Part shown: positions 29,598-39,648 of the stretch, one piece after another | Layout of the letters: each line of letters opens with the position of its first letter | How positions within the stretch are numbered: the stretch's first letter is position 1 | Origin: Spirochaetota bacterium | Lineage (GTDB): Bacteria; Spirochaetota; Spirochaetia; Treponematales; UBA12059 | Reading direction: 5' to 3' | Length of the DNA: 64,000 nucleotides | Assembly: GCA_029547205.1 (NCBI GenBank) | Contig: JAKPPT010000072.1 | Location: 310,001 to 374,000 of the forward strand | The notes under the pieces: model-generated | What the model was told of the DNA's origin: nothing | The model's database searches: none | What the model saw: the letters and a program-made list of their open reading frames with translations, nothing else | Position numbers and translations under genes: made by a program

Positions 29598-30531
29598 GAT
29601 TTCCCCCTTCTCTTGTTAATTTAACAAATATATCTTCGAGAGAAAGTGTATCGCGCCGCATTTCAAGCAGTATACTATCATGCTCAACTATCCATTTAAA
29701 AATTGATTCCGCTGCTGCATCACCGCTTTGTGCAGGAACCACTAATTCACTTTGAAATAAATTTTCAACAAGTTTCTTTGGAGAATACTTTAAATAGTTA
29801 GCAAAATCAACTTTAAATTTATCAATGCTGGAAGTTTTAATTTTACAAATAATATTTTCTTCACCTTTCATTGCATCAGCAATTTCTTCTGGACTGCCAT
29901 CTGCTACTATTTCACCTTCGTTAATAATGATTATTTTTGAACAGAGCGCTTCTACTTCTTGAAGTATATGTGTTGATAAAATTACTGTCTTGTCCTTACC
30001 AAGATCGCGAATTAAATCCCGAATTTCAAGAATCTGATTTGGATCTAAGCCTGTAGTCGGTTCATCGAGTATGAGTATGGCGGGGTTATGTAAAATCGCC
30101 TGTGCTAAACCTACCCGCTGTTTATACCCTTTTGAAAGATGATCAATGAGAACATCACCAAAACCTATTAGTCCACACTTTCTCATCGTGTTTTCTATTG
30201 TTTCTTTTTTATGTTCAATAACACCACGCGCCTCCGCTATAAATTCGAGATACTCATAGACTGTCATTTCGGAATAGAGTGGCACACCTTCAGGTAAATA
30301 TCCTGTCATGGACTTAATTGCGATAGGATCTTCTTCAACATTTTTTCCATCAATGAGAATTGTTCCTGCAGTTGGCTTGTGATATCCTGTGAGAGCTTTC
30401 ATAATAGTTGTTTTACCAGCACCATTTGGTCCAAGGAGCCCCACAATGACTCCTGAGGGAACTTCAAATGATACATTTTTTACTGCAGGAAACGTACCGT
30501 AACTTTTATACAACGATTCTACCTGTATCAT
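29590..30531 (-). CDS. ABC transporter ATP-binding protein (GldA-like)
   Basis: GPNGAGKTTIMKALTG, LSKGYKQRVGLAQAI, LILDEPTTGLDPNQ. Confidence 0.93.
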   Translation of the reverse strand: MIQVESLYKSYGTFPAVKNVSFEVPSGVIVGLLGPNGAGKTTIMKALTGYHKPTAGTILIDGKNVEEDPIAIKSMTGYLPEGVPLYSEMTVYEYLEFIAEARGVIEHKKETIENTMRKCGLIGFGDVLIDHLSKGYKQRVGLAQAILHNPAILILDEPTTGLDPNQILEIRDLIRDLGKDKTVILSTHILQEVEALCSKIIIINEGEIVADGSPEEIADAMKGEENIICKIKTSSIDKFKVDFANYLKYSPKKLVENLFQSELVVPAQSGDAAAESIFKWIVEHDSILLEMRRDTLSLEDIFVKLTREGGNHA

Positions 30532-30637
30532 ATCTATACTCCTTTACATAGTGGTACACTGATACATCGAGCTCAATGAGACAAATATGTAATAAAATGC
30601 CATATTAAAACAATAGGGTAGCGTATCCGTTACATAC

Positions 30638-31567
30638 TTAATCCACATATTCGATGGGAATATGCAACCGATCCTTTGAAAGTTCTGTATTCGGAAAAAC
30701 CGATCGCGCTTCATCAAGCAATACAGAAAGATTTTTATCTGCATAGCGTGGACTGTAGTGAATCAATAAAAGTTTTTTTATGCCACCAGCAGCCTGCGCT
30801 ATCATCGCAGCCTGCAATGCTGTCATATGTTTTTTTTCCACAGCAGTATCAAGCAGTGCATGCTCAAACATACCTTCACATACAAACAGATCTGAATTAG
30901 CAACTTCTGGTGCTATTTCTGGCATATAGAGTGTATCCGTTACAAACGAAAATTTTCTACCACTGCGCTCTGGTCCTAATACTTGGTCTGGATACACTGT
31001 TGTTCCATCACTCGCAGTTACAGCATTACCGCTTTGCAATGCCGACCAGAGCGGACCACGAGGTACTTTTAATGCCAGTGCTTTCTCTGGATTGAATTCA
31101 CCAGGACGCTTTTTTTCCTCAAGCACATATCCTACACAGGGTTTAGTATGGTGTACATAAAATGCACGAATAGAAAAATCTTCTTCTTCATAACAGATAC
31201 CCTGCTCCCGTATTTCTTTAACTATGATTTCATAATTGATATACATATCGAGAACACGTCTGTTTTCTTCAACATACTCTGCTATTTTCGGAGGGCCATA
31301 AATATAGAGCGGTTCATCACGATCAACCTGACTCGATAACATAAGCAATCCGGGAAGCCCGGTAACATGATCAGCATGCGTATGCGAAATAAAAATTGCA
31401 TTGATTTTTTTCCAGCGAAGATTGAGCCTTCGCAAAGACACCTGGGTTCCCTCACCAGCATCAAACAGAAACAGTGAACCTTCACGCCGTAAGAGTACAC
31501 TGGTGAGATGCCTATAGGGAAGCGGCATCATGCCGCCACAACCTAAAATATATGCTTCAAGATTCAT
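30638..31567 (-). CDS. rnz: Ribonuclease Z
   Basis: FISHTHADHVTGLPGLL, FVTDTLYMPEIA, IHYSPRYAD. Confidence 0.9.
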   Translation of the reverse strand: MNLEAYILGCGGMMPLPYRHLTSVLLRREGSLFLFDAGEGTQVSLRRLNLRWKKINAIFISHTHADHVTGLPGLLMLSSQVDRDEPLYIYGPPKIAEYVEENRRVLDMYINYEIIVKEIREQGICYEEEDFSIRAFYVHHTKPCVGYVLEEKKRPGEFNPEKALALKVPRGPLWSALQSGNAVTASDGTTVYPDQVLGPERSGRKFSFVTDTLYMPEIAPEVANSDLFVCEGMFEHALLDTAVEKKHMTALQAAMIAQAAGGIKKLLLIHYSPRYADKNLSVLLDEARSVFPNTELSKDRLHIPIEYVD

Positions 31568-31621
31568 ATGCTATTCTATCCTTGTAAACAGTACTATGTT
31601 TTAGAGCATGTTACAGCATAC

Positions 31622-31981
31622 TCATGGTTCATACCGTGCCATACTCGTTTCAGTCTCAAAAACCTCAACAGCCTGCCATGGAATTGTAGCATTTCTCTGA
31701 ACAAGTGCATGATAAATGAACTGTGCAATGCGTTCTGCACTTGGAGAATTTTGAAATTCAGGTATATCGTTTAAGTTTTTGTGATCCAACAATTCGAGAA
31801 CATTTTTAAGCTGATGTTTTGCAATACCAAAATCAACGAGCATACCTGCTTTATCGAGTGTTTGCCCGGTCACATAGACTCGCACTGTATAGTTATGCCC
31901 ATGTAAATTTTCGCATTTACCATGAAAGTTAGTAAGATAATGTGCAGCAGAAAAACTTTGCTCAATACGTATCGTATACAT
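31622..31981 (-). CDS. 6-pyruvoyl tetrahydropterin synthase / QueD family
   Basis: FSAAHYL, CENLHGHNYTVRV, DHKNLND; ATG at 31981 with GAGGGGA upstream. Confidence 0.9.
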   Translation of the reverse strand: MYTIRIEQSFSAAHYLTNFHGKCENLHGHNYTVRVYVTGQTLDKAGMLVDFGIAKHQLKNVLELLDHKNLNDIPEFQNSPSAERIAQFIYHALVQRNATIPWQAVEVFETETSMARYEP

Positions 31982-32030
31982 GCATTTCCCCTCAAGCATA
32001 TTGCATAAGCACAATATAACAGTATAGGAT

Positions 32031-33587
32031 ATGTGTCAAATGGAACAGCATATTACCCGTATTCTTGATGCACTGCCAGAAAAAGTCATCAGAAACTATA
32101 GAGATTGCACGATTACCGGGTTATCGTACGATTCCCGGCATATTAGTACAGGTTATGCATATTTTGCTCTTCCTGGACTCCATACCGATGGACATGCATT
32201 TATTGATGATGCAATACAGCGAGGAGCGGCCTGCATTATTCATGAACATGAATTGCTGCAGTACCATGAACAAGTTATGTATGTGCAAGTTCCCAATTCC
32301 AGAACAGCAATGTCTCCTGCTGCAGCTGCATTTTGGGGACATCCATCGCGTACGCTCATTACCATTGGCGTAACCGGAACTGAGGGCAAAAGTACGGTAA
32401 CTGCTCTCATTGCAGAACTCCTCAACCTCGCAGGTTACAAAGCTGGTTTTATATCGACTGTTGCCTATAAAATTGGAACAGAAACACTTCCCAATCCCGA
32501 GCATCAAACAACACCAGAAGCAACCACGATTCATGAAAAACTGCATGCAATGCTGGAAAATAATATGGAGTATGCAGTGCTCGAATCGTCAAGTCATGGA
32601 CTTTCTAAAATTATGAACAGGCTCGGAGATGTTGATTTTGATGCTGGGCTCCTCACCAATATCAGGCATGAGCATCTCGAATTTCATAAAACATGGGAAA
32701 ATTATAGGAACGACAAGGCAAATTTGTTTCGAGCACTCACTGCATCGGCAAAATCAAAGGGCACTGGAAACAAGACTCGTACCATTACCCCATTTGGCGT
32801 TGTCTGTAAAGATGATCCAAGCAGCACCTACGTTGCCCAGTGTACATCCAGCCCCGTCTATACATATTCAGTTAAAACTACTGCTGATTGCTATGCAACA
32901 AACTGCAAAACTGACAGTGCGGGATCAACATTTGTGATTACGCTTGACGGTACATCCTATCCTGCGCGCATACATCTTCCTGGTGCATTTAATATTGAAA
33001 ATGCTCTTGGAGCATTGCTCCTCGTACAGCGGCTTACTGGCGACGATCCGGAAAGACTCATCAGCCTTCTCCCGCAGCTTACACCAATTACAGGACGCAT
33101 GACCCGAATTGATATGGGACAGCCTTTTGAAGTTATTGTAGACTATGCTCATACACCGTCGAGTTTTGAAGCGATTTTTCCTTCGCTCAGGGAACAAACA
33201 AAAACCAGGTTAATCTGTGTGTTTGGATCAGGTGGAGAGAGAGACACGCTCAAGCGACCGGAGCAAGGTGCAATTGCTGCAAAATATTGCGATTATGTAA
33301 TCCTTTCCGACGAAGATCCTCGTGGCGAGGATCCTATGACACTGCTTATGGATATAGCAAAAGGATGCACCGGTAAAACGAAAGACAAAGATCTCTTTTT
33401 AATTCCCGACAGGGCTCAGGGTATACGGAAAGCACTGGAACTTGCAGTGCCGGGTTCTACCGTTGCTCTTCTTGGAAAAGGACATGAAAATACTATAATT
33501 TATAACGACAGGGTAATTCCCTGGAATGAAATTGAAGAAGCAAAGCAAGCATTGATTGAATTAGGTTATACGAAAGGTAGAACATGA
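32031..33587 (+). CDS. murE: UDP-N-acetylmuramyl-tripeptide synthetase
   Basis: GVTGTEGKSTVTALIAELL, ESSSHGL, TNIRHEHLEFH, DYAHTPSSFE, SDEDPRGEDP. Confidence 0.94.
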   Translation: MCQMEQHITRILDALPEKVIRNYRDCTITGLSYDSRHISTGYAYFALPGLHTDGHAFIDDAIQRGAACIIHEHELLQYHEQVMYVQVPNSRTAMSPAAAAFWGHPSRTLITIGVTGTEGKSTVTALIAELLNLAGYKAGFISTVAYKIGTETLPNPEHQTTPEATTIHEKLHAMLENNMEYAVLESSSHGLSKIMNRLGDVDFDAGLLTNIRHEHLEFHKTWENYRNDKANLFRALTASAKSKGTGNKTRTITPFGVVCKDDPSSTYVAQCTSSPVYTYSVKTTADCYATNCKTDSAGSTFVITLDGTSYPARIHLPGAFNIENALGALLLVQRLTGDDPERLISLLPQLTPITGRMTRIDMGQPFEVIVDYAHTPSSFEAIFPSLREQTKTRLICVFGSGGERDTLKRPEQGAIAAKYCDYVILSDEDPRGEDPMTLLMDIAKGCTGKTKDKDLFLIPDRAQGIRKALELAVPGSTVALLGKGHENTIIYNDRVIPWNEIEEAKQALIELGYTKGRT

Positions 33588-34681
33588 AAATAGCAATACT
33601 CTATGGCGGAAAATCTGCTGAACACGATGTTTCTCGAATATCAGCTTTTTATGTTGCACATGAGTTACTCAAAAAGCATAAGCTCTACTTAATTGGCATT
33701 ACTACTGAAGGTCTGTGGTACCTTCAACCGGATTCTGTTAATCAATCATTACTAGAAAATGATCCCCCGCTTGAACTGAGAACTGATGCTCCCCGTGTAT
33801 TGGTAGAACCAGGGAAAGGTCTCATAGCTATAAGCAACAATAATGGAGTAATTCCACTTTCTGTCGATGTTGTTTTTCCGGTACTGCATGGAACTTTTGG
33901 TGAAGATGGTACAATTCAAGGGTTGCTTGCGTGTGCAGATATTCCGTATGTAGGCTGTGATGTATATGGTTCAGCTATTGGTATGGATAAAACATATGCA
34001 AAAAAAATATGGATGCATTCCGGTCTTCCAGTAGTACCATTTCTCGAAATTCACACATATGAGCTCTCACAAGAAACCATTAAAACACTTACTGCCACTA
34101 TCGAAGATTCTTTTCAGTTCCCTGTAATAGTAAAACCAGCTCGTGCTGGTTCAAGTGTTGGTATTCAAAAAGCTACTAACTCCCATGAACTTTCACAGGC
34201 GCTCATGTTTGCCGGCAAGTTTGACACCAAACTGCTTGTAGAACCTTTTTTACCTGTTAGGGAAATTGAATGCTCAGTAGTAGGAAACACTGTTCTGAAA
34301 AGTTTTCCACCGGGAGAGATTAAAGCGACACATGAATTTTATGACTATGAAGCTAAATACATTGACCCGCATGGCGCTGATCTTTTGATTCCAGCGCCAC
34401 TTGCGGATGAACAGGCATCCTACATTCAGGATTTAGCACTGCAAGCATACAAAGCCGCAGGACTTAAAGGGCTTGCACGAGTTGATTTCTTTATTGATAC
34501 AAAGACAGGTAAAATCATGCTAAACGAAGTGAATACGATGCCTGGATTTACCAGTATTTCCATGTTCCCAAAGATGTGTGAATATGGTGGCTTATCGTAT
34601 GAAAATTTGCTTGATTCCCTGCTTAAGCTGGCACTAGAAAACCATGAACAGCAAAACAGTATGCATTATACACGTACATAA
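33584..34681 (+). CDS. ddl: D-alanine--D-alanine ligase
   Basis: ILYGGKSAEHDVS, VFPVLHGTFGEDGTIQG, VKPARAGSSVGI, NEVNTMPGFT. Confidence 0.95.
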   Translation: MKIAILYGGKSAEHDVSRISAFYVAHELLKKHKLYLIGITTEGLWYLQPDSVNQSLLENDPPLELRTDAPRVLVEPGKGLIAISNNNGVIPLSVDVVFPVLHGTFGEDGTIQGLLACADIPYVGCDVYGSAIGMDKTYAKKIWMHSGLPVVPFLEIHTYELSQETIKTLTATIEDSFQFPVIVKPARAGSSVGIQKATNSHELSQALMFAGKFDTKLLVEPFLPVREIECSVVGNTVLKSFPPGEIKATHEFYDYEAKYIDPHGADLLIPAPLADEQASYIQDLALQAYKAAGLKGLARVDFFIDTKTGKIMLNEVNTMPGFTSISMFPKMCEYGGLSYENLLDSLLKLALENHEQQNSMHYTRT

Positions 34682-34840
34682 TCTATTGCATAAATATTCA
34701 CGCTACCAGTATATCGCATGATTTTTATGCATGTCATGCTCAAACCTACTGTTCCATATAGCCAAGCATGATAAGTGAGAGTATAATCTTCCTAAATAGT
34801 AATGCTTCTACACAAATGAAGTTTACGTATGGAGGTTTAT

Positions 34841-36043
34841 ATGAAATCAGAGGATTTTATCAAGCTCGATGAAACATATGGTGCACACAACTACCACCCG
34901 CTTCCTGTTGTCATTTCACGTGCAGAGGGAGTAAAAGTATGGGATCCCGAAGGCCGCGAATATTTTGATTTCCTTTCTGCCTATAGTGCAGTCAATCAGG
35001 GACACCGGCATCCTAAAATAATTAAAGCAGTTATGGATCAATGTCAAAAAGTTACTCTAACAAGCCGTGCTTTTCACAATGACAAGATGGGCTTGTTCCT
35101 TAAAAAACTCTGCGAATTTACAGGTTTTGAAGCAGCTCTTCCTATGAATACTGGCGCTGAGGCTGTTGAAACAGCACTCAAAGCAGCACGCCGCTGGGGT
35201 GCAGAAAAAAAAGGTGTTCCTAACGGCAAACAAGAAATCATCTGTGTTGAAGATAACTTCCATGGCCGAACGATTGCTGTTATTACCATGTCAAATGACC
35301 CTGACTCCCTTGTAAACTATGGACCTTATGTGCCCGGCTTTGTTCGCGTTGCGTATGGCGATACTGATGCTATTGAAAAAGCCATTACCCCCAACACTGT
35401 TGCTGTTATACTCGAACCAATTCAGGGTGAAGCAGGCGTTCGTGTTCCTCCTGAGGGATACCTCACAAAAATTCGTTCAATCTGTACAAAACACAATGTA
35501 CTCATGATACTCGATGAAGTGCAAACTGGTTTCTGTCGAACCGGTAAGCGTTTTGCATGGCAGCACGAAAATGCACGCCCCGATATCATGTGTCTTGGTA
35601 AAGCCCTTGGAGGTGGTGTAATGCCAGTATCTGCTATTGTCGCAGATCATAAAGTTATGGATGTTTTTACACCCGGTACCCATGGTTCTACATTTGGCGG
35701 GAATCCGCTTGCGAGCGCTGTTGCAATAGCTGCACTTGAAGTACTCGAAGAAGAAAAGCTCGATGAAAACGCTGAACGGCTTGGAAAGATCTTCCGAGAA
35801 GAAGTTTCTAAGATCCCCTGTAAAAAAGTTGTAGAGGTTCGTGGTAAAGGTCTTCTCAATGCTGTGGTCTTTGAAAAAGGCTTTGAAGCATGGAATGTGT
35901 GTGTAGCATTGAAAGATGCTGGACTCCTTGCCAAGCAGACTCATGGCAACATCATTCGATTTGCTCCTCCGCTCGTTATCACTGAAAAAGAACTCAGAGA
36001 AGCAATCGCTATTATTGCAAAAGTATTCAGCACAATAAAATAA
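34841..36043 (+). CDS. rocD: Ornithine--oxo-acid transaminase
   Basis: GAHNYHPLPVVI, NTGAEAVETALKAARRW, LDEVQTGFCRTGKRFA, GKALGGGVMPVSA; GGAGG upstream of ATG at 34841. Confidence 0.9.
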   Translation: MKSEDFIKLDETYGAHNYHPLPVVISRAEGVKVWDPEGREYFDFLSAYSAVNQGHRHPKIIKAVMDQCQKVTLTSRAFHNDKMGLFLKKLCEFTGFEAALPMNTGAEAVETALKAARRWGAEKKGVPNGKQEIICVEDNFHGRTIAVITMSNDPDSLVNYGPYVPGFVRVAYGDTDAIEKAITPNTVAVILEPIQGEAGVRVPPEGYLTKIRSICTKHNVLMILDEVQTGFCRTGKRFAWQHENARPDIMCLGKALGGGVMPVSAIVADHKVMDVFTPGTHGSTFGGNPLASAVAIAALEVLEEEKLDENAERLGKIFREEVSKIPCKKVVEVRGKGLLNAVVFEKGFEAWNVCVALKDAGLLAKQTHGNIIRFAPPLVITEKELREAIAIIAKVFSTIK

Positions 36044-36071
36044 GTTTTACTTGCTATTTATTTACCAAAGC

Positions 36072-36113
36072 CTCCCGGTTTGCTACAATACAAATAGTAA
36101 ACTGGGAGTTTTG
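36072..36113 (+). terminator. Rho-independent terminator after rocD
   Basis: CTCCCGGTTT / AAACTGGGAG then TTTTGATTT. Confidence 0.65.
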
Positions 36114-36128
36114 ATTTAGGATACGTAC

Positions 36129-36932
36129 ATGAAAAGTCAAAAAGAAGCTAGCCTTGATGAAAAAATACTTGCAATTACACATGGAAAAGCACACACCTGT
36201 GCTGAATTGCTAATTTATGATGCAGAAATTCAAGCATTTCAAGAATATGCAAACACTGTTTCCATCCGAAGACTCACCTATAATGATCACGGCCCTGTGC
36301 ATATGCGTAAAGTAACCATCAACGCTTGCATCATGCTTAAGCTGCTCCACAGTGCTGGTATACAGACGAGTCTCGAAAAAGAAGAATTAGGAACCTTTGA
36401 AGACAGCCTTATAGGAGTAATGCTTGCTGCATTTCTTCACGATATCGGTATGTGTTCCGGCAGACAGAATCATGAACATACCAGTGCTATCTTTTCCTAT
36501 CCCATACTTGCACGGCTTTTAGGGACACTCTATCCCGATGATCTCAACAAACAGATAGCTCTGCGAGCCCTAGCTGTTGAAGGCATACAGGGACACATGG
36601 CTACTCAAAAAATTCATTCGCTTGAAGCAGGCATAATACTAGTTGCAGATGGCTGTGATATGGAAAAAGGAAGAGCCAGAATTCCTATGATGATTTCTCG
36701 TGAACCGCGTGTTGGTGATATTCACCAGTACTCTGCATCTGCCATTGACAGGGTGCTCATAGAATCAGGAGAAAAAAGACCCATAGGAATTAAAATTTAC
36801 ATGAAAGAATCTGTTGGTTTTTTTCAGATAGAGGAAGTCCTGCTTCAAAAAATAGCAATGAGCCCTGTTAAAGACTACATTGAGCTTGATGCGTATGCAC
36901 CAGATCAAGCGGTAAAACGATATCTTGGCTAA
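36129..36932 (+). CDS. HD-domain phosphohydrolase
   Basis: NDHGPVHMRKV, AAFLHDIGM, VADGCDMEKGRAR. Confidence 0.82.
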   Translation: MKSQKEASLDEKILAITHGKAHTCAELLIYDAEIQAFQEYANTVSIRRLTYNDHGPVHMRKVTINACIMLKLLHSAGIQTSLEKEELGTFEDSLIGVMLAAFLHDIGMCSGRQNHEHTSAIFSYPILARLLGTLYPDDLNKQIALRALAVEGIQGHMATQKIHSLEAGIILVADGCDMEKGRARIPMMISREPRVGDIHQYSASAIDRVLIESGEKRPIGIKIYMKESVGFFQIEEVLLQKIAMSPVKDYIELDAYAPDQAVKRYLG

Positions 36933-36982
36933 TACAATTTCTATTCTTGTTTATACTCAATAATCCATGCTATGCTTACTAC

Positions 36983-38875
36983 ATGAATAAAAATGAATTT
37001 GAGAAGCGTTTTAGAGAAGCCGTCGAAGCCGGTAAATCCCGTAATTACAATAAAGCCATAGAAATATTGCTTTCATTGAGTGCTCTTTCTGATGCACCAG
37101 AAATTCAACTATTTCTTGGAAGAGCGTTTCATGCTTCAGGTGAATTCGGTAAAGCTGTCGTTGCTCTCCGTTCATACATTGAACTTGAACCTGATGATGT
37201 CCGCGGATGGTTTTTTCTTGGCAGAGCCTACATGGCTGTTAATCATTATAAACAAGCATACATCTGTTTTAAAAAATGCTGTGAACATGACCAAAACAAC
37301 CCGCTTTTCCTCTCACATCTTGGTTTTGCAGAACTAAAACTCAAGCACATTACCAATGCAGTAGCACATTTAGAACAAGCACACATTGCGGACCCTGATA
37401 ATGAATACATTTTTAGAGGATATCGCAACTCGCTCTATGTGCAGGCACTGCGTTTAATTAACAGTGGTGAATATGAACTGGCTAACCAGATGCTCAGTTT
37501 TGTCATTAGTAATGGCGGCACTGCAGTATCTTCATATCTCTATCGAGCTTTTACCTGGAAAAATCTTGGAGATATAACTAACGCACTTTCTGATATAGAA
37601 ACCGCTCTCACCTATGCACCGGATGACCCTGATATTCTTTTCCAGAAGGCCATGCTGCTCATGCAGCATCAACGCATCGATGAGGCTTTTGCATTACTGG
37701 ACAAACTAAAAATTACCATGCCGGAATTTAAGGGTGTTGAGCTGACTGATACCATACTTACAATCTGGCAAGCATCACAGAGTCTTTTACAGGGAAATCC
37801 TAAAACCGCACTCCAGCTCATCTTACCGCTCATTCGACGCGGTGAACACCATGCATTGCTTCATACACTGGCTGCACAGGCAAATCTTGAACTCAAACGG
37901 TACGAAAAAGCTATCAATCACTTTCATCGTGCTATTGAACTCGATCCAGATGCTATTGATCTTCGTATTAGCCTTGCAATGACATATTTAGAAATTGAAG
38001 ACTATGAAAATGCAAAGCACATTGTTCAGGGAGCAAAGGCCCGCGGTGCCAAACCGGAAGACACTGAGTTTATCGATGTTCTCTGTATAACACAGGGACC
38101 GTATGATCCAGTTCTGATGCTTCCCGTCGTTCAACGATTGCTCCATCAAAAGCCCGATAATATACACCTCATGTTTGTCTATGGCGAATGTCTCTATAAA
38201 ACCGAACGTCCAGAAATGGCTGGCCCCTGGTTTGAAAAAATTATCAGTATTAAACCACACCATGAAAAAGCATATTTGTACCGCATTGCAGTTGCAGAAT
38301 CACTGAGCGATAAAAAAGGCATTGAAACATGGTATGAATCATATTTATCTGTCTATCCAGATAACTTTAAACTTCGCAAGGAATTTGCCCAACATCTTGC
38401 ACGTAATGAGAAATGGAAAATTGCAGCAAAAACACTTGAAGATGGTTTTACCTATACCAATCCATCAGAAGGCACCATTGCATTTCTTGCATTTTGCTTA
38501 CGTAAAGCAAAGCTGTACAAAGATGCTGCAATCTATTATAGAAATTTGCTTATCAGCCAGCCTGATAATGAAGATTTTCTCTGTTCATTGGCGTACTGTC
38601 TTGAAAAAATGCGCGCATCAAAGCTTGCAATCGAACTCCTTGAAAAAGGAGCACGCTATCTTAAGAATAGACCTCGACCATATCTAATGATGGGTAAACT
38701 GTACCTTATGAACAATGCGTTAGAAAAAGCTTCGGATGCATTTTATAAGGCACATGCGCTCGATAGCAAGAATCCTGAACCGCTCCTCGCTCTTGCAAAA
38801 CTTCATAAAAAAAGCGGTAGCACCGAACTTGCAGCACAGTTTCTTGAAAAAGCACGATTACTCAAACATACATAG
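36983..38875 (+). CDS. TPR repeat protein
   Basis: Repeated TPR units (YEKAINHFHRAIELDPDAIDLRISLAMTYLEIEDYENA). Confidence 0.88.
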   Translation: MNKNEFEKRFREAVEAGKSRNYNKAIEILLSLSALSDAPEIQLFLGRAFHASGEFGKAVVALRSYIELEPDDVRGWFFLGRAYMAVNHYKQAYICFKKCCEHDQNNPLFLSHLGFAELKLKHITNAVAHLEQAHIADPDNEYIFRGYRNSLYVQALRLINSGEYELANQMLSFVISNGGTAVSSYLYRAFTWKNLGDITNALSDIETALTYAPDDPDILFQKAMLLMQHQRIDEAFALLDKLKITMPEFKGVELTDTILTIWQASQSLLQGNPKTALQLILPLIRRGEHHALLHTLAAQANLELKRYEKAINHFHRAIELDPDAIDLRISLAMTYLEIEDYENAKHIVQGAKARGAKPEDTEFIDVLCITQGPYDPVLMLPVVQRLLHQKPDNIHLMFVYGECLYKTERPEMAGPWFEKIISIKPHHEKAYLYRIAVAESLSDKKGIETWYESYLSVYPDNFKLRKEFAQHLARNEKWKIAAKTLEDGFTYTNPSEGTIAFLAFCLRKAKLYKDAAIYYRNLLISQPDNEDFLCSLAYCLEKMRASKLAIELLEKGARYLKNRPRPYLMMGKLYLMNNALEKASDAFYKAHALDSKNPEPLLALAKLHKKSGSTELAAQFLEKARLLKHT

Positions 38876-38972
38876 TGCAATACGATGATAACAGTACTTG
38901 CTTTTTTTTGAAACTGTTTTATAGTAGAAGAGAAGTAGAGGTACTATCTGTTTTCTATAACAAGGGGGAATT

Positions 38973-39533
38973 ATGCAAGTAAAAGCAATGGATCTTTTTG
39001 AAGCATATAGCAAAAATCAATTACCGCAAGAACATGGATACATTGTGTCAGCTTTTTTCTCAGAAGCATCATCGTATACACGTTATGAAGTTATTTCTTA
39101 CAATAACGTTAAAGCAATTTATCCAACAGAAGAAGGTCTCACCTTTCAATCTGATGGGAAAAAATTATTTATTCTGATTGAACCTCCTAATTATCCTCAT
39201 AAGAGCGAAGAACCATTTGTAAGAAAATCTTCAGAACAGATTCCTCATCGTTTTAATGAACTCGAAAAATATGAATGCAAGAATCAGGTTCGTGTGTATT
39301 TTGGTAAAAATGCAGTATTTAGCCATACGAACTTTACCATTCTCAAACCTACAGGTGTCAATTTTTCATTTCTCTTTTTTGATCTTCCCGATCTTCCACA
39401 AACACTAGAAATGTTTTTTTCTAAAACGCTAGCAAATGAAGCAGCTGTTCCAACTTTTGATGCTAAACGCGTTTCAAAATTGATCGCAGAAAAAGTAAAA
39501 ACTTCGCTTTCGTGGGAATGGGCAACGGGTTAA
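38973..39533 (+). CDS. Conserved hypothetical protein
   Basis: Isolated ORF with GGGGGA ribosome site and downstream hairpin. Confidence 0.65.
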   Translation: MQVKAMDLFEAYSKNQLPQEHGYIVSAFFSEASSYTRYEVISYNNVKAIYPTEEGLTFQSDGKKLFILIEPPNYPHKSEEPFVRKSSEQIPHRFNELEKYECKNQVRVYFGKNAVFSHTNFTILKPTGVNFSFLFFDLPDLPQTLEMFFSKTLANEAAVPTFDAKRVSKLIAEKVKTSLSWEWATG

Positions 39534-39581
39534 TGTCCTACTCTAACTATACAATGCACACGCATTACATCTAAACAAACA

Positions 39582-39609
39582 AGGGCTGTCCTACTTACCG
39601 GACAGCCCT
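39582..39609. terminator. Hairpin between convergent genes
   Basis: AGGGCTGTCC-TACTTACC-GGACAGCCCT. Confidence 0.55.
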
Positions 39610-39648
39610 CTCACTAATATAACAAACTTCTATCTATTCAGTTTACAG

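Noticed and set aside
32065-33197. ORFs overlapping murE on both strands
   Set aside because: murE motifs fully explain the region
34682-34840. GCATGA/TCATGC repeats in the ddl-rocD gap as an operator
   Set aside because: Short 6-bp motifs in AT-rich spacer; could easily be chance
35477-35944. 155-aa antisense ORF in rocD
   Set aside because: Antisense shadow of conserved aminotransferase
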